From Gramella sp. AN32 (GTDB lineage Bacteria; Bacteroidota; Bacteroidia; Flavobacteriales; Flavobacteriaceae): a DNA stretch of 64,000 nucleotides. This document shows, one piece after another, positions 19,391 to 27,312 of the stretch. The position numbers and the translations under genes were made by a program. Each line of letters opens with the position of its first letter. Within the stretch, counting starts at the first letter, position 1. Where the stretch lies: the NCBI RefSeq assembly GCF_023718305.1, contig NZ_QEYO01000013.1, positions 1 to 64,000 on the forward strand, written 5' to 3'. The notes beneath the pieces are model-generated. The model saw only the letters and a list, made by a program, of their open reading frames with translations. It searched no databases and was not told the DNA's origin.

Positions 19391-19437
19391 AGGCTTCCGT
19401 AATGAAATATATAGGTAATGAACCTCCTTGGTAAGGT

Positions 19438-19457
19438 ACTATAAAATGCATTATAGT
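19438..19457. promoter_or_regulatory. inverted repeat upstream of the first LuxR-type gene
   Basis: ACTATAA-AATGCA-TTATAGT has perfect 7-bp arms around a 6-nt centre, 79 bp before the LuxR-type start and 48 bp after ybbP. It is preceded by ACCTCCTTGG and TAAGGT, a second weaker inverted repeat. There is no T tract, so a terminator is unlikely. It may be an operator for the LuxR-type gene; this is inference only. Confidence 0.3.
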
Positions 19458-19535
19458 GATCAATATTAAGTTAACTATTTTTCTAAACTCAGGGAATAAT
19501 TCGCTAATTTCATAAGGTTATAATTTATCCCGAAA

Positions 19536-20198
19536 ATGAAATTCAAATCGGTTGCCGATAAAATAAGTAAGCTGTCTCCTTATGCTGAAATGATGCCAGG
19601 GATATTAATTATACATAAATTGAAACCCTTTAAACCACTATATATTACTTCGAACGGTTTAACTTTGGGATTCTTTCCTGAAGAATCTAAAAATCCTAAC
19701 GAACACCTTCATGAACGCTTTTTTAACAATGAAGACTTATTGGATTTATTGCTGAAACTAGAAAAGCATTTGATAAAGGGAGATCCAAAAGAGACATTTA
19801 CTTTTTTCCAACGGGTCAGGATAAAGGAAAAGCTTGATTGGATATGGCATATAGCAAGTACACGAATATTTATGCAAAGTGAAGAGGGCATTCCCACACA
19901 CATAATAACTATTTCAATTCCTATAGACCAGATGAAACATGTCCCGGTAAAGGCTACCAGGTTTCTTGAAGAGAGTCTGTTTTACAATAGAAATTTTGAA
20001 AAATTCATGGAGCTTCGTCCGCGAGAAAAAGAGGTGATGATATATGTTGCAAAGGGCTTAAGTTCTCATGAAATTTCAGATAGGCTATTTATATCAAAAG
20101 AAACCGTTAATACCCATAGAAAAAATATTAAGCAAAAGCTGAGCATTAGCTGCAATTATGAATTTACCGAATATGCACAGGCTTTCGATTTAATTTAA
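19536..20198 (+). CDS. LuxR-type transcriptional regulator with PAS-like sensor domain (paralogue 1)
   Basis: A 220-residue protein. The C-terminal helix-turn-helix of the LuxR/GerE type is clear: LRPREKEVMIYVAKGLSSHE begins it and ISKETVNTHRKNIKQKL is the recognition part (160-202). The N-terminal 150 residues look like a PAS-type fold (PGILIIHKLKPFKPLYITSNG, then FFNNEDL and WIWHIAST). There is no receiver Asp, so this is not a response regulator. It is about half identical by eye to the second copy at 23811-24476, with the same spacing of landmarks and the shared C-terminal AFDL. Each copy is convergent with an outer-membrane barrel gene, which is its inferred target. Confidence 0.9.
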   Translation: MKFKSVADKISKLSPYAEMMPGILIIHKLKPFKPLYITSNGLTLGFFPEESKNPNEHLHERFFNNEDLLDLLLKLEKHLIKGDPKETFTFFQRVRIKEKLDWIWHIASTRIFMQSEEGIPTHIITISIPIDQMKHVPVKATRFLEESLFYNRNFEKFMELRPREKEVMIYVAKGLSSHEISDRLFISKETVNTHRKNIKQKLSISCNYEFTEYAQAFDLI

Positions 20199-20421
20199 AC
20201 CTTCACAAAATAGCAGGCATCTTCTTCATCACCAGGCTCATCATCCCAATCTATTTTTCAAATAAACTTAATTTTGTGGAATTTAATGCTGTATTGAAAA
20301 AGAAGTTACCTGTCCCCTCTTCAGTAACCTTTAGAATATCATTGGTGACTGCAAAAATGCAGATATCAAAAACTGCATCTTTATATACTCCATTTATCGT
20401 AATTCCCTCACACGGGTTCAT
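20195..20421 (-). pseudogene. small hypothetical reading frame interrupted by a probable frameshift
   Basis: Starting at the ATG 20419-20421 the minus strand codes for 56 residues (MNPCEGITINGVYKDAVFDI...LSLFEK) before a TAG at 20251-20253. The stop follows an A run. Adding one A would continue the frame as KIDWDDEPGDEEDACYFVKV and end at the TAA 20195-20197, giving about 76 residues. It begins 25 bp after the stop of the barrel gene on the same strand, and its restored end overlaps the end of the LuxR-type gene by two or three bases. I do not recognise the family. It could be a recently broken small gene, a sequencing error in the A run, or chance. Confidence 0.35.
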
Positions 20422-20445
20422 TCGATGAATTAATTTATATTTTCT

Positions 20446-21108
20446 TTAGAATGCAAAACCAGTTCCAATACTAAAAATAAGTCCAGAACTTAGAAGTTTT
20501 AAGAAACCATTATCTCCAAAATCGTAACTTTCATTTTCCCGGGTACCATCATTATAAATGATCACCGATTCAATAGAATCTGGAATAGGGTTTAAAGAAT
20601 AGCCTATTTCGGGTCTAACATAAAATAGTCCCCCCCACTTTGCCCCTATTTTTAAATTAAATGAGTTATTACTAATATCAAAATACTGCTTTCCAGGGAC
20701 ATTATCATCGTCACCTTCCATCACGATTTCTCCCTTCACTTTTAAACTCCCATAACTTAGACCACCGTAAAGACCCTTTCCGGGTTTAAATAAATAATAA
20801 TTAAGTCCTCCAGATATATATGAAAAATCCAATTTATCGTCGTTTGAATCATCGGACTGAAACCAGGAAGATTTAAATTTTGATAATTGAGCCGCTACCG
20901 CCAGTCTATCATTAAAGAGTGGCGTTACATATTCTGTCCCTAATCCCGAAATATTGGGAAATCCCAATTTAGATTCAAATCTAAAAGGCCGAACTTTAAA
21001 ATTAGTCTCCTCATTATTTGAAGAAACTGATACTGGCTCCTCTTGGCAGAAAGTGAACAGAGGAAATACAACTAGGAAAAAAATCAGAAAGGATTTAGCT
21101 GTTTTCAT
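20446..21108 (-). CDS. outer-membrane beta-barrel protein (paralogue 1)
   Basis: About 220 residues. The start at 21108 is preferred over the upstream Met at 21138. It gives a normal signal peptide (MKTAKSFLIFFLVVFPLFTF, then CQ), and the upstream Met overlaps the -7 box of the promoter. The mature protein alternates short beta strands and turns (GLNYYLFKPGKGLYGGLSYG, then KVKGE) and ends GTGFAF with the C-terminal Phe common in outer-membrane barrels. It is clearly homologous to the protein at 24522-25124 (both have EYVTP, NYYxFKPGxGLY, LSYGxLKxKG and FxxG-GxAF). Function unknown; perhaps a small porin or stress-related barrel under LuxR-type control. Confidence 0.8.
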   Translation of the reverse strand: MKTAKSFLIFFLVVFPLFTFCQEEPVSVSSNNEETNFKVRPFRFESKLGFPNISGLGTEYVTPLFNDRLAVAAQLSKFKSSWFQSDDSNDDKLDFSYISGGLNYYLFKPGKGLYGGLSYGSLKVKGEIVMEGDDDNVPGKQYFDISNNSFNLKIGAKWGGLFYVRPEIGYSLNPIPDSIESVIIYNDGTRENESYDFGDNGFLKLLSSGLIFSIGTGFAF

Positions 21109-21133
21109 AATAAGAAATTGAATGTTAATATGA

Positions 21134-21182
21134 ATCAAAGATATTTCGAGAAAAAATTTAGAGCAATACCCACTAGTGGTGA
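21134..21182 (-). promoter_or_regulatory. promoter with LuxR-type operator, barrel paralogue 1
   Basis: On the minus strand: TCACC-N7-GGTATTG, then 20 bp, then TATCTTTGAT. TTG (21166-21164) and TATCTTTG (21143-21136) are a perfect Bacteroidota -33/-7 pair. The inverted repeat ACC-N7-GGT is centred at 21174, about 43 bp before the predicted start site. This copy also contains the 10-bp palindrome CCACTAGTGG. The same elements with identical spacing occur at 25159-25207 before the paralogous gene. Confidence 0.75.
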
Positions 21183-21210
21183 TTTTTCATAACTATCTGA
21201 TAATTAAACA

Positions 21211-21235
21211 AAAAAGGGTGATATCCCCCCTTTTT
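21211..21235 (+). terminator. terminator-like hairpin without an upstream gene
   Basis: AAAAAGGG and CCCTTTTT form a perfect 8-bp stem around TGATATCCC, with a T run on the plus strand. No plus-strand gene ends before it; the nearest is the LuxR-type gene about 1 kb upstream. It lies just beyond the barrel promoter. It may end an unseen small RNA, be a remnant, or insulate the peptidase gene. Confidence 0.35.
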
Positions 21236-21352
21236 CAATAATCTTACATTCTATTTCTTTTATATAAAAGAGAGTCCATTACACACCCTATTCTATTTCC
21301 CCAATAAGTATTTTCTCTTCTAGAATTTTTTATAAGATTTGGATATAAACAG

Positions 21353-21514
21353 ATGAAATTCCGGTTTTGGGCAAGGCTTCTCTATCAATCAGTAACACTT
21401 ATCCTAAAATTGGAAAAAATGCATAATCACATTAATATTTTAACCGGAAAAGTAAGAACTCTGGGTAAATTTGAGTTAGCCTTCAAAGCTTCTAGATTTT
21501 CATCTTTTTTTTAG
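21353..21514 (+). CDS. short hypothetical reading frame, doubtful
   Basis: A 53-residue frame, MKFRFWARLLYQSVTLILK...SRFSSFF, between the hairpin and the M3 peptidase gene. It is basic, has no recognised family, no signal peptide cleavage pattern and no convincing promoter. It may be chance in AT-rich DNA and is listed only because nothing else occupies this stretch. Confidence 0.15.
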   Translation: MKFRFWARLLYQSVTLILKLEKMHNHINILTGKVRTLGKFELAFKASRFSSFF

Positions 21515-21620
21515 TAATGAGAATCTTATTCCATCCCCCTAAGGTGATCATGAAATTTCACTCTTAGTAGAGAACAAAGATGTCTAATATCAATTCTTTG
21601 TATCTTCGGCAGAAATTAAA

Positions 21621-23807
21621 TTGCATTGCATAATGATCATAAATTTCAGAAAATATGTACTGTTTGGCGGAATAATCTTGCTTGCAGGCTGCGCCAACCA
21701 TGTTGAAAATAATACAGAATCAATTGTAAAAATGGAAAAAGATACTTTGAATAATCCACTAATTGCCGAATGGAATGGGCCATACAAAGGTGTCCCTGCT
21801 TTCGATAAAATGAACATTGAAGCTATAAAACCGGCGATACGGAAAGGAATGGAATTAAAGCTTGCGGAAATCGATAAAATTACCTCCAATCCAGAACCGG
21901 CCACTTTTGAAAATACCATTATTCCCCTGGAAGAAGCGGGAAAGGAATTAGACCGGGCTTTTGTGTACTACGGCATTTATAGCAGTAATATGTCCAGTCC
22001 TGAATTTCGGGAAGTTCAAAAGGAACTCGCCCCGGAAATTTCAGAATTTAGTTCTAAGATCAGCCAGAATCCGGAGCTGTTTCAGCGTATAAAAACGGTT
22101 TATGAAGCTGCTAAAGATCAGAATCTTTCTCCGGAAAAGCAGCGCGTTATCCAGCTTATTTATGAAGATTTCGCTATGGACGGTGCTGATTTAAATACAG
22201 AAGACAAAAAGCGTTATGCCGCCATCAATAAAGAATTATCAGCTCTCTACACTAAGTTTTCCAGCAATGTCCTGGCCGATGAAGAAGGATATGTTACTTA
22301 TTTAAAGGAAGATCAATTGGGTGGTTTACCCGATTCTTATATAAAATCTGCTGCAAAAGCTGCCGAAGATCGTGGGGAAGATGGGAAATATGCCGTAACT
22401 AATACCAGATCTTCCATGGATCCATTTCTCACCTATTCCACAGAAAGAAAATTAAGGGAAAAAGTATGGAAAACTTATTATTCCAGAGGAGACAATAATG
22501 ATGCATACGACAACAAGCAAATTGTTAAAAAGATCCTTGAATTGCGTGATGAGCGCGTGGAGTTATTGGGTTATGCTAATTATGCGCAATGGCGGCTACA
22601 GGATAGAATGGCCAAAAATCCTGAAAATGCCATGAATTTAATGATGCAGGTATGGCCGGCAGCATTAGCGAGAGTTGAAGAAGAAGTCACCGATATGCAA
22701 AAAATCGCCGATTCTGAAAACACTAATATTAAAATCGAGCCTTGGGATTACCGCTATTATGCTGAAAAAGTTAGAAAAGAAAAATATGATCTGGATAGTG
22801 AAGAAGTAAAACAATACCTGGAATTAGGCAATTTAACCCAGGCCCTGTTCTTTACCGCCGGAGAACTTTTCAATTATAAGTTTACTCCTGTAAAAGAAAA
22901 TTCGGTACCTGTGTTTCACGAAGATGTAAAAGTATGGCAGGTTTCAGATAAGGAGTCAGGAAAAGTGATTGGGCTATGGTATTTAGATCCTTATGCCAGG
23001 ACTGGAAAGCGTTCCGGAGCATGGGCAACCACGTATCGCGGCTATACAAAACTAACCGGCGACAAACCTGTACTGGCTTCCAATAATTCTAATTTTATTA
23101 AACCTGCTCCCGGGGAACCAGTTTTGGTGAGTTGGGATGATGCGGAAACCTTTTTCCACGAATTCGGACATGCTTTACATTTTCTTTCCTCAAATGTGGA
23201 ATATCCTACCTTGAATGGCGGTGTTCGGGATTACACTGAATTTCAGTCGCAATTACTGGAGAGATGGCTTTCCACAGATAAAGTGATCAACCAGTTTTTG
23301 AGGCATTATAAAACCAACGAAGTGATTCCGCAGGAACTTGTGACTAAAATTAAAAAAGCTTCAACCTTCAACCAGGGATTTGGTACAACGGAATTTTTAG
23401 CTTCTGCCATCATGGATATGAAATATCATACCACAGATCCTGCTAAGATCGATATCAATACTTTCGAAAAAGAAACATTGAAAAAACTGAACATGCCCGA
23501 AGAAATTGTAATGAGGCACCGTACCCCTCAATTTGGACATGTATTTTCAGGCGAGGGTTATGCCACGGGATATTATGGATATTTATGGGCAGATGTTTTA
23601 ACCGCAGATGCTGCGGAAGCCTTTGCAGAAGCTCCGGATGGTTTTTATGATAAAGAGGTTGCCGCAAAACTGGTGAAGTACCTCTTTGCACCAAGAAATT
23701 CTATGGATCCTGCGGAAGCTTACAGAAAATTTAGAGGCCGGGATGCTAAAATTGATGCCTTAATGCGGAACCGTGGTTTTCCCGTGCCCCAGGATTCTAT
23801 AAAATAA
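21621..23807 (+). CDS. dcp: M3 family peptidyl-dipeptidase (Dcp-like), lipoprotein
   Basis: A 728-residue metallopeptidase of the thimet/Dcp family. A lipoprotein signal (VLFGGIILLAGC) anchors it in the envelope; the second Met (21633) gives an equally good signal and may be the true start. The zinc site is FFHEFGHALH with His513, Glu514 and His517, followed by the third-ligand helix with DYTEFQSQ and ERW. C-terminal family motifs GHVFSGEGYATGYYGYLWAD are present. Dcp removes C-terminal dipeptides from peptides. Its stop is only three bases before the second LuxR-type gene, so the two are probably co-transcribed. Confidence 0.93.
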   Translation: MHCIMIINFRKYVLFGGIILLAGCANHVENNTESIVKMEKDTLNNPLIAEWNGPYKGVPAFDKMNIEAIKPAIRKGMELKLAEIDKITSNPEPATFENTIIPLEEAGKELDRAFVYYGIYSSNMSSPEFREVQKELAPEISEFSSKISQNPELFQRIKTVYEAAKDQNLSPEKQRVIQLIYEDFAMDGADLNTEDKKRYAAINKELSALYTKFSSNVLADEEGYVTYLKEDQLGGLPDSYIKSAAKAAEDRGEDGKYAVTNTRSSMDPFLTYSTERKLREKVWKTYYSRGDNNDAYDNKQIVKKILELRDERVELLGYANYAQWRLQDRMAKNPENAMNLMMQVWPAALARVEEEVTDMQKIADSENTNIKIEPWDYRYYAEKVRKEKYDLDSEEVKQYLELGNLTQALFFTAGELFNYKFTPVKENSVPVFHEDVKVWQVSDKESGKVIGLWYLDPYARTGKRSGAWATTYRGYTKLTGDKPVLASNNSNFIKPAPGEPVLVSWDDAETFFHEFGHALHFLSSNVEYPTLNGGVRDYTEFQSQLLERWLSTDKVINQFLRHYKTNEVIPQELVTKIKKASTFNQGFGTTEFLASAIMDMKYHTTDPAKIDINTFEKETLKKLNMPEEIVMRHRTPQFGHVFSGEGYATGYYGYLWADVLTADAAEAFAEAPDGFYDKEVAAKLVKYLFAPRNSMDPAEAYRKFRGRDAKIDALMRNRGFPVPQDSIK

Positions 23808-23810
23808 ATT

Positions 23811-24476
23811 ATGAGTGAAGAGTCTTTGAATTCGAAATTGAAAAAACTCAGAAGTTTTTCTGTACTTATTCCTGGTTTTATCATCGTACGGGAATTAGGC
23901 AATTTTCAGCCTGTATTCATATCGCAGAATGGATTAGATCAAATGGAAACCACCCTGGATCTCATTCAGAATGAGGAAAATAAATTTCAGAATTCGTTTT
24001 TTCATAATGAAGATATTTACGATTATAAGGACAAGCTGGCAACTCTTGAAGAGGATGAGAACGACAAGTCCCAATTCACCTTTTTTCAGCAAATCAAGCT
24101 GGCAAATGACAATGAATGGATCTGGCATGTGTGTACTTCAGAAATCTTTCATCGGGAAGAAAATGGAAAAACCTCGCATATCATTACCATCGCTAATCCC
24201 ATCAACCACCTAAAACATATTCCGAATAAAGTAAACCGGCTGGTGGCTGAAAATCTTTTTTTTAAACAGAATTTTGAGAAATATACCAGTTTGGGAAAAC
24301 GGGAAAGGGAAGTGCTACGCCTGGTCGCCTTAGGGAAAAGTTCTGCGGAAATTGCCGAGGAACTTTTTATTTCATTTGATACGGTGAATACCCACCGGAA
24401 AAATATCAAGGAAAAGCTGAAGATCAATTCAAATTATGGCTTTTCACAATATGCCCATGCTTTTGATCTTTTATAA
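23811..24476 (+). CDS. LuxR-type transcriptional regulator with PAS-like sensor domain (paralogue 2)
   Basis: A 221-residue paralogue of 19536-20198. The N-terminal PAS-like part keeps the same landmarks (PGFIIVRELGNFQPVFISQNG, SFFHNEDI, FTFFQQIKL, WIWHVCTSEIF, HIITIANPINHLKHIP). The LuxR helix-turn-helix is complete (GKREREVLRLVALGKSSAEI, then FISFDTVNTHRKNIKEKL). No receiver domain. It starts three bases after the M3 peptidase stop and ends at a bidirectional terminator shared with the convergent barrel gene at 24522-25124. Its likely target is that gene, whose promoter carries the shared operator; cross-regulation with copy 1 is possible. Confidence 0.9.
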   Translation: MSEESLNSKLKKLRSFSVLIPGFIIVRELGNFQPVFISQNGLDQMETTLDLIQNEENKFQNSFFHNEDIYDYKDKLATLEEDENDKSQFTFFQQIKLANDNEWIWHVCTSEIFHREENGKTSHIITIANPINHLKHIPNKVNRLVAENLFFKQNFEKYTSLGKREREVLRLVALGKSSAEIAEELFISFDTVNTHRKNIKEKLKINSNYGFSQYAHAFDLL

Positions 24477-24480
24477 AAAA

Positions 24481-24500
24481 AGGCTGAAAAAATTCAGCCT
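24481..24500. terminator. bidirectional terminator between LuxR-type and barrel genes
   Basis: AGGCTGAA-AAAA-TTCAGCCT is a perfect 8-bp stem flanked by an A run before it and TTT after it. It follows the LuxR-type stop by four bases and precedes the convergent barrel stop by about 20, so it can end transcription from both sides. Confidence 0.9.
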
Positions 24501-24521
24501 TTTACATTTTATATTGAGAAA

Positions 24522-25124
24522 TTAGAAAGCGATACCGGCACCTACTCCAAATAAAAGCCCTTTTGTAAATACTCCGGGAATTCCTTCATATTGAGTCTCT
24601 CTACTACCGTCAGCAAAACGTACATCGATGGCATGATCCCCATTTAGCTTATTAAAAGCGTAACCAACTTCAGGTTTAAAATAATATTTATTACCAAATT
24701 TGTTTCCAACTTTCAGGTTGATAGAATGGTTACTTTCATTCAAATAACCTTTCCCTATCATATATTCACCGTTGGCATTCGGTTTTTCTGCACGAATATT
24801 TTCACCGGTTCCTTTTCCTTTTAAATAACCATAACTTAGGTTACTGTATAAACCATCTCCAGGTTTGAAAAAATAATAGTTGAATCCTCCCTGTAAATAA
24901 GTGATCGTTCCGTCCCTGTCTGAAAAAAGACCATCGGGAATTGGGAAGAGAGAAGCTTCCACGTTTGGGGCAAGCCTCCCCTTCAGGTAAGGTGTAACAT
25001 ATTCTGCATTTACACCCACGGCATTTGGTAATCCGGCTTTTAAACCTACCCGCGTTGGTAACTCCTGGCTTATTGCAGAAATTGAAATTAGGGCGATTAG
25101 TACTAAAGTAAATTTGGTTTTCAT
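24522..25124 (-). CDS. outer-membrane beta-barrel protein (paralogue 2)
   Basis: About 200 residues. The start at 25124 is chosen because it gives a standard signal peptide (MKTKFTLVLIALISISAISQ); the longer frame to 25226 runs through the promoter at 25159-25207. The mature protein shares the pattern of paralogue 1: GLPNAVGVNAEYVTPYLKG, NYYFFKPGDGLYSNLSYG, repeated amphipathic strands and a terminal FGVGAGIAF with a C-terminal Phe. It is therefore a predicted small outer-membrane barrel of unknown function, and the second half of a duplicated regulator-barrel module. Confidence 0.82.
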   Translation of the reverse strand: MKTKFTLVLIALISISAISQELPTRVGLKAGLPNAVGVNAEYVTPYLKGRLAPNVEASLFPIPDGLFSDRDGTITYLQGGFNYYFFKPGDGLYSNLSYGYLKGKGTGENIRAEKPNANGEYMIGKGYLNESNHSINLKVGNKFGNKYYFKPEVGYAFNKLNGDHAIDVRFADGSRETQYEGIPGVFTKGLLFGVGAGIAF

Positions 25125-25158
25125 AATTGTAGATTTATAAATAATTTTGTTAGAACAT

Positions 25159-25207
25159 ATCAAATATATATCACCCTTATCCAGTTTACAATACCTAAAA
25201 ATGGTGA
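25159..25207 (-). promoter_or_regulatory. promoter with LuxR-type operator, barrel paralogue 2
   Basis: On the minus strand: TCACC-N7-GGTATTG, 20 bp, TATATTTGAT. TTG is at 25191-25189 and TATATTTG at 25168-25161, a perfect Bacteroidota -33/-7 pair. ACC-N7-GGT is centred at 25199, exactly as far from the -7 box as in the copy at 21134-21182. The N7 and N20 spacers differ between the copies while the listed elements are kept, which suggests selection. Confidence 0.75.
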
Positions 25208-25436
25208 ATTTTAGTCCAACATGCATGCATAGATATTTTAAGATTTTTAAACCTAAGGGATATTATCTGCACTCAAAAAATGTCTTAAGTGAACAAACTT
25301 TTGGAAGGGGTTGCCAGGTTTAACGGAAAATATGATTTCTAGGAAAATCCACTAATTTACTGAAAATGAGATTCTATCGATGTAAAAAAATAAGCAGGGA
25401 TTAAAGCTTAAAAAGGGCAAGAAGTTGGATGTGACC

Positions 25437-26543
25437 CTATTTCTTGTGCCGGGGATATGACCTATTTTCGTAGGTCTCATTAAGTTTTTTAGTAAAATCA
25501 TCAAGCTCTAAAGAAATCTTCTTGATATAACCACTGTATTCCTTTAAGGTATCCACGTCTATTTTTTCTGTTTCAATCATCGAGGTAATGCCCAGCATAT
25601 TACAAACCGAAGGCCTTAAACCGTGGGAAATGTCAAAGGATAGTTTTTCTAAGGTTTCCTCATATTCTTTTTTATCTGTAATATCCTGCATCATTCCATG
25701 CCATAGCACAGAGCCATCATCCAAACGTTCCGGTTTGGACTTGCCATGATACCACTTATAATGCTTATCATCACCTATTAAACGATATTCTGCCTCCCAG
25801 ATGCTTAAATTTTGAAATGATTCCTGAATAGTTAAATTAAAATTTTGAAGGTCATCGGGGTGCAAAAATTTAACGAAAGATGTGGCCGCCTCTTCAGCTA
25901 AAATCCTTGGGTTAAGATTGGAATTAATATTGCTTATCCCACTGCTTAAAAAAGGAAAGGACATTTTACCATCAGTCGTAATTTTAAATTGGTAAATCAA
26001 ACCGGGAGCATTATCTGTTAATTTCCGTAGTTTCAATATATTGGATTTAATATCGTCCTTTTGAGTCTGGAGCAATTTCCTTAGGTCAAAATTTTCCAAA
26101 ACCCTTTTTGCTAGTAATTTTAAGGCGTTTTTTTGCTTTTCTGAAATAACTTTAGGCTCAAAGTCTATAACACATAAAGCTCCTAAAACGTTCCCATTTG
26201 GAGTTTCTAAGGGCGCCCCGGCATAAAAACGAGCTTTTGGCCCTGCCTTTACAAATGGATGCTCCTTAAATCGAGGATCGTTCAGTAAATTCTCCACAAT
26301 CATAAGTTCCCCCGGGCTATATACCAAATGACTGCAAAAAGAAAGTTCTCGTGGAATTTTCTTTAAATCTGTGCCCACTTCCGCCTTTAGAAATTCAATT
26401 TCCCTATCAATTAATGAAATTTGTGCTATGGGCGTGTTACAAATCGCACTGGCAATTTCAGCAATTTCATCAAGATCCTTGTCTTGAGCGGTATCAAGTA
26501 TATTATAACTATAGAGTTCATGTAACCTTTCTTCCTCCTGCAT
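25437..26543 (-). CDS. GAF-PAS sensor protein with kinase-like H-box but no ATPase domain
   Basis: 368 residues, cytosolic. A GAF domain (about 20-160) shows the common LCVIDFEP strand and FCSHLV. A PAS/PAC domain (about 175-290) contains FLHPDD, WEAEYRL and GMMQDITDKKEYEE. The last 70 residues form a dimerisation-type helix pair with FDISHGLRPSVCNMLG, like the H-box of a histidine kinase. The reading frame then ends after a basic tail, so there is no HATPase domain. It may act as a dimerising sensor that receives or blocks phosphoryl transfer, or be a shortened kinase. Single gene, about 3.5 kb from the phytochrome operon. Confidence 0.85.
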   Translation of the reverse strand: MQEEERLHELYSYNILDTAQDKDLDEIAEIASAICNTPIAQISLIDREIEFLKAEVGTDLKKIPRELSFCSHLVYSPGELMIVENLLNDPRFKEHPFVKAGPKARFYAGAPLETPNGNVLGALCVIDFEPKVISEKQKNALKLLAKRVLENFDLRKLLQTQKDDIKSNILKLRKLTDNAPGLIYQFKITTDGKMSFPFLSSGISNINSNLNPRILAEEAATSFVKFLHPDDLQNFNLTIQESFQNLSIWEAEYRLIGDDKHYKWYHGKSKPERLDDGSVLWHGMMQDITDKKEYEETLEKLSFDISHGLRPSVCNMLGITSMIETEKIDVDTLKEYSGYIKKISLELDDFTKKLNETYENRSYPRHKK

Positions 26544-26739
26544 TAAGTAGGTTTAAATATTAAATATGATAAATTCTTTAATTTGGTAAAAACCTAAAAT
26601 TAAAAGTTTCTGCCGCATTTATCTTTAAGCAACTGTTAAAAAGCAGTTGATTTTATATAAAACACTGGTGTTTTGCTTCAATACCTTTTTCTTTGTACAG
26701 AGAATTTTTAAAAATTTATCTTTTTTTGATCCTTAGAAA

Positions 26740-27312
26740 ATGTACAGGCATTTTAAATTATATAAACCTTATGGGTATTTGAGTCAATTCATAACCAATG
26801 AAAAACCCAGGAAAAATAAACTCTTATTGGGAGATTTGGGCGACTTTCCTGAAAATATCATGGCTATAGGAAGATTGGATAAGGATTCTGAAGGTTTGCT
26901 TTTTCTAACTACTAACGGTAAGGCCAGCCAGATGATTTCCGCGGGAGATTCAGAAAAAGAATATTATGTACAATTAGACGGCGAGATTAATGCTGAAGCC
27001 ATAGAAAAACTCGAAAACGGCATTGAGATCACCCATAAAAGCAAAAAGTATTTATCGAATCCCTGCAAAGTTCAAAAGCTTGAGGTCGCTCCTGATTTTC
27101 CTGAAAGACCCCGAAGAATACGTGATTCCAGACATGGCCATACTTCCTGGATAAGTATTACCCTTACTGAGGGAAAATTCAGGCAGGTAAAAAAGATGAC
27201 TGCTGCCGTAGGCTTTCCCACTTTAAGATTGGTTCGGGTTCGAATTGCCAATGAATATCTGGGTACAATGCAACCCGGCGAAGTGATAGAACTGGAAAAA
27301 TTCTCCCTTTAA
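26740..27312 (+). CDS. rluE: 23S rRNA pseudouridine synthase, RluE-like
   Basis: A 190-residue RsuA/RluB/RluE-family synthase. The catalytic motif [14 protein letters not shown] has Asp47. C-terminal landmarks [20 protein letters not shown] and [10 protein letters not shown] match E. coli RluE closely ([30 protein letters not shown]). There is no N-terminal S4 RNA-binding domain, as in RluE and unlike RsuA or RluB. RluE modifies U2457 of 23S rRNA in E. coli. The last 4 bp overlap the end of the convergent ggt gene. Confidence 0.9.
   Translation: [190 protein letters not shown]

Larger units (their letters stand above)
21183..21620. other. intergenic region between barrel promoter and M3 peptidase gene
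   Basis: About 440 bp. It holds a terminator-like hairpin (21211-21235) and a weak 53-codon frame on the plus strand (21353-21514), described separately. A one-mismatch -7 box, TATCTTCG (21601-21608), lies just before the peptidase start and could be its promoter, although no TTG stands 20 bp upstream. Confidence 0.4.

Noticed and set aside
21109..21138. Longer start for barrel paralogue 1
   Set aside because: The extra codons overlap the -7 box (21136-21143) and precede a normal signal peptide beginning at 21108.
25125..25226. Longer start for barrel paralogue 2
   Set aside because: The extension runs through the conserved promoter and operator (25159-25207) and lacks signal peptide character.
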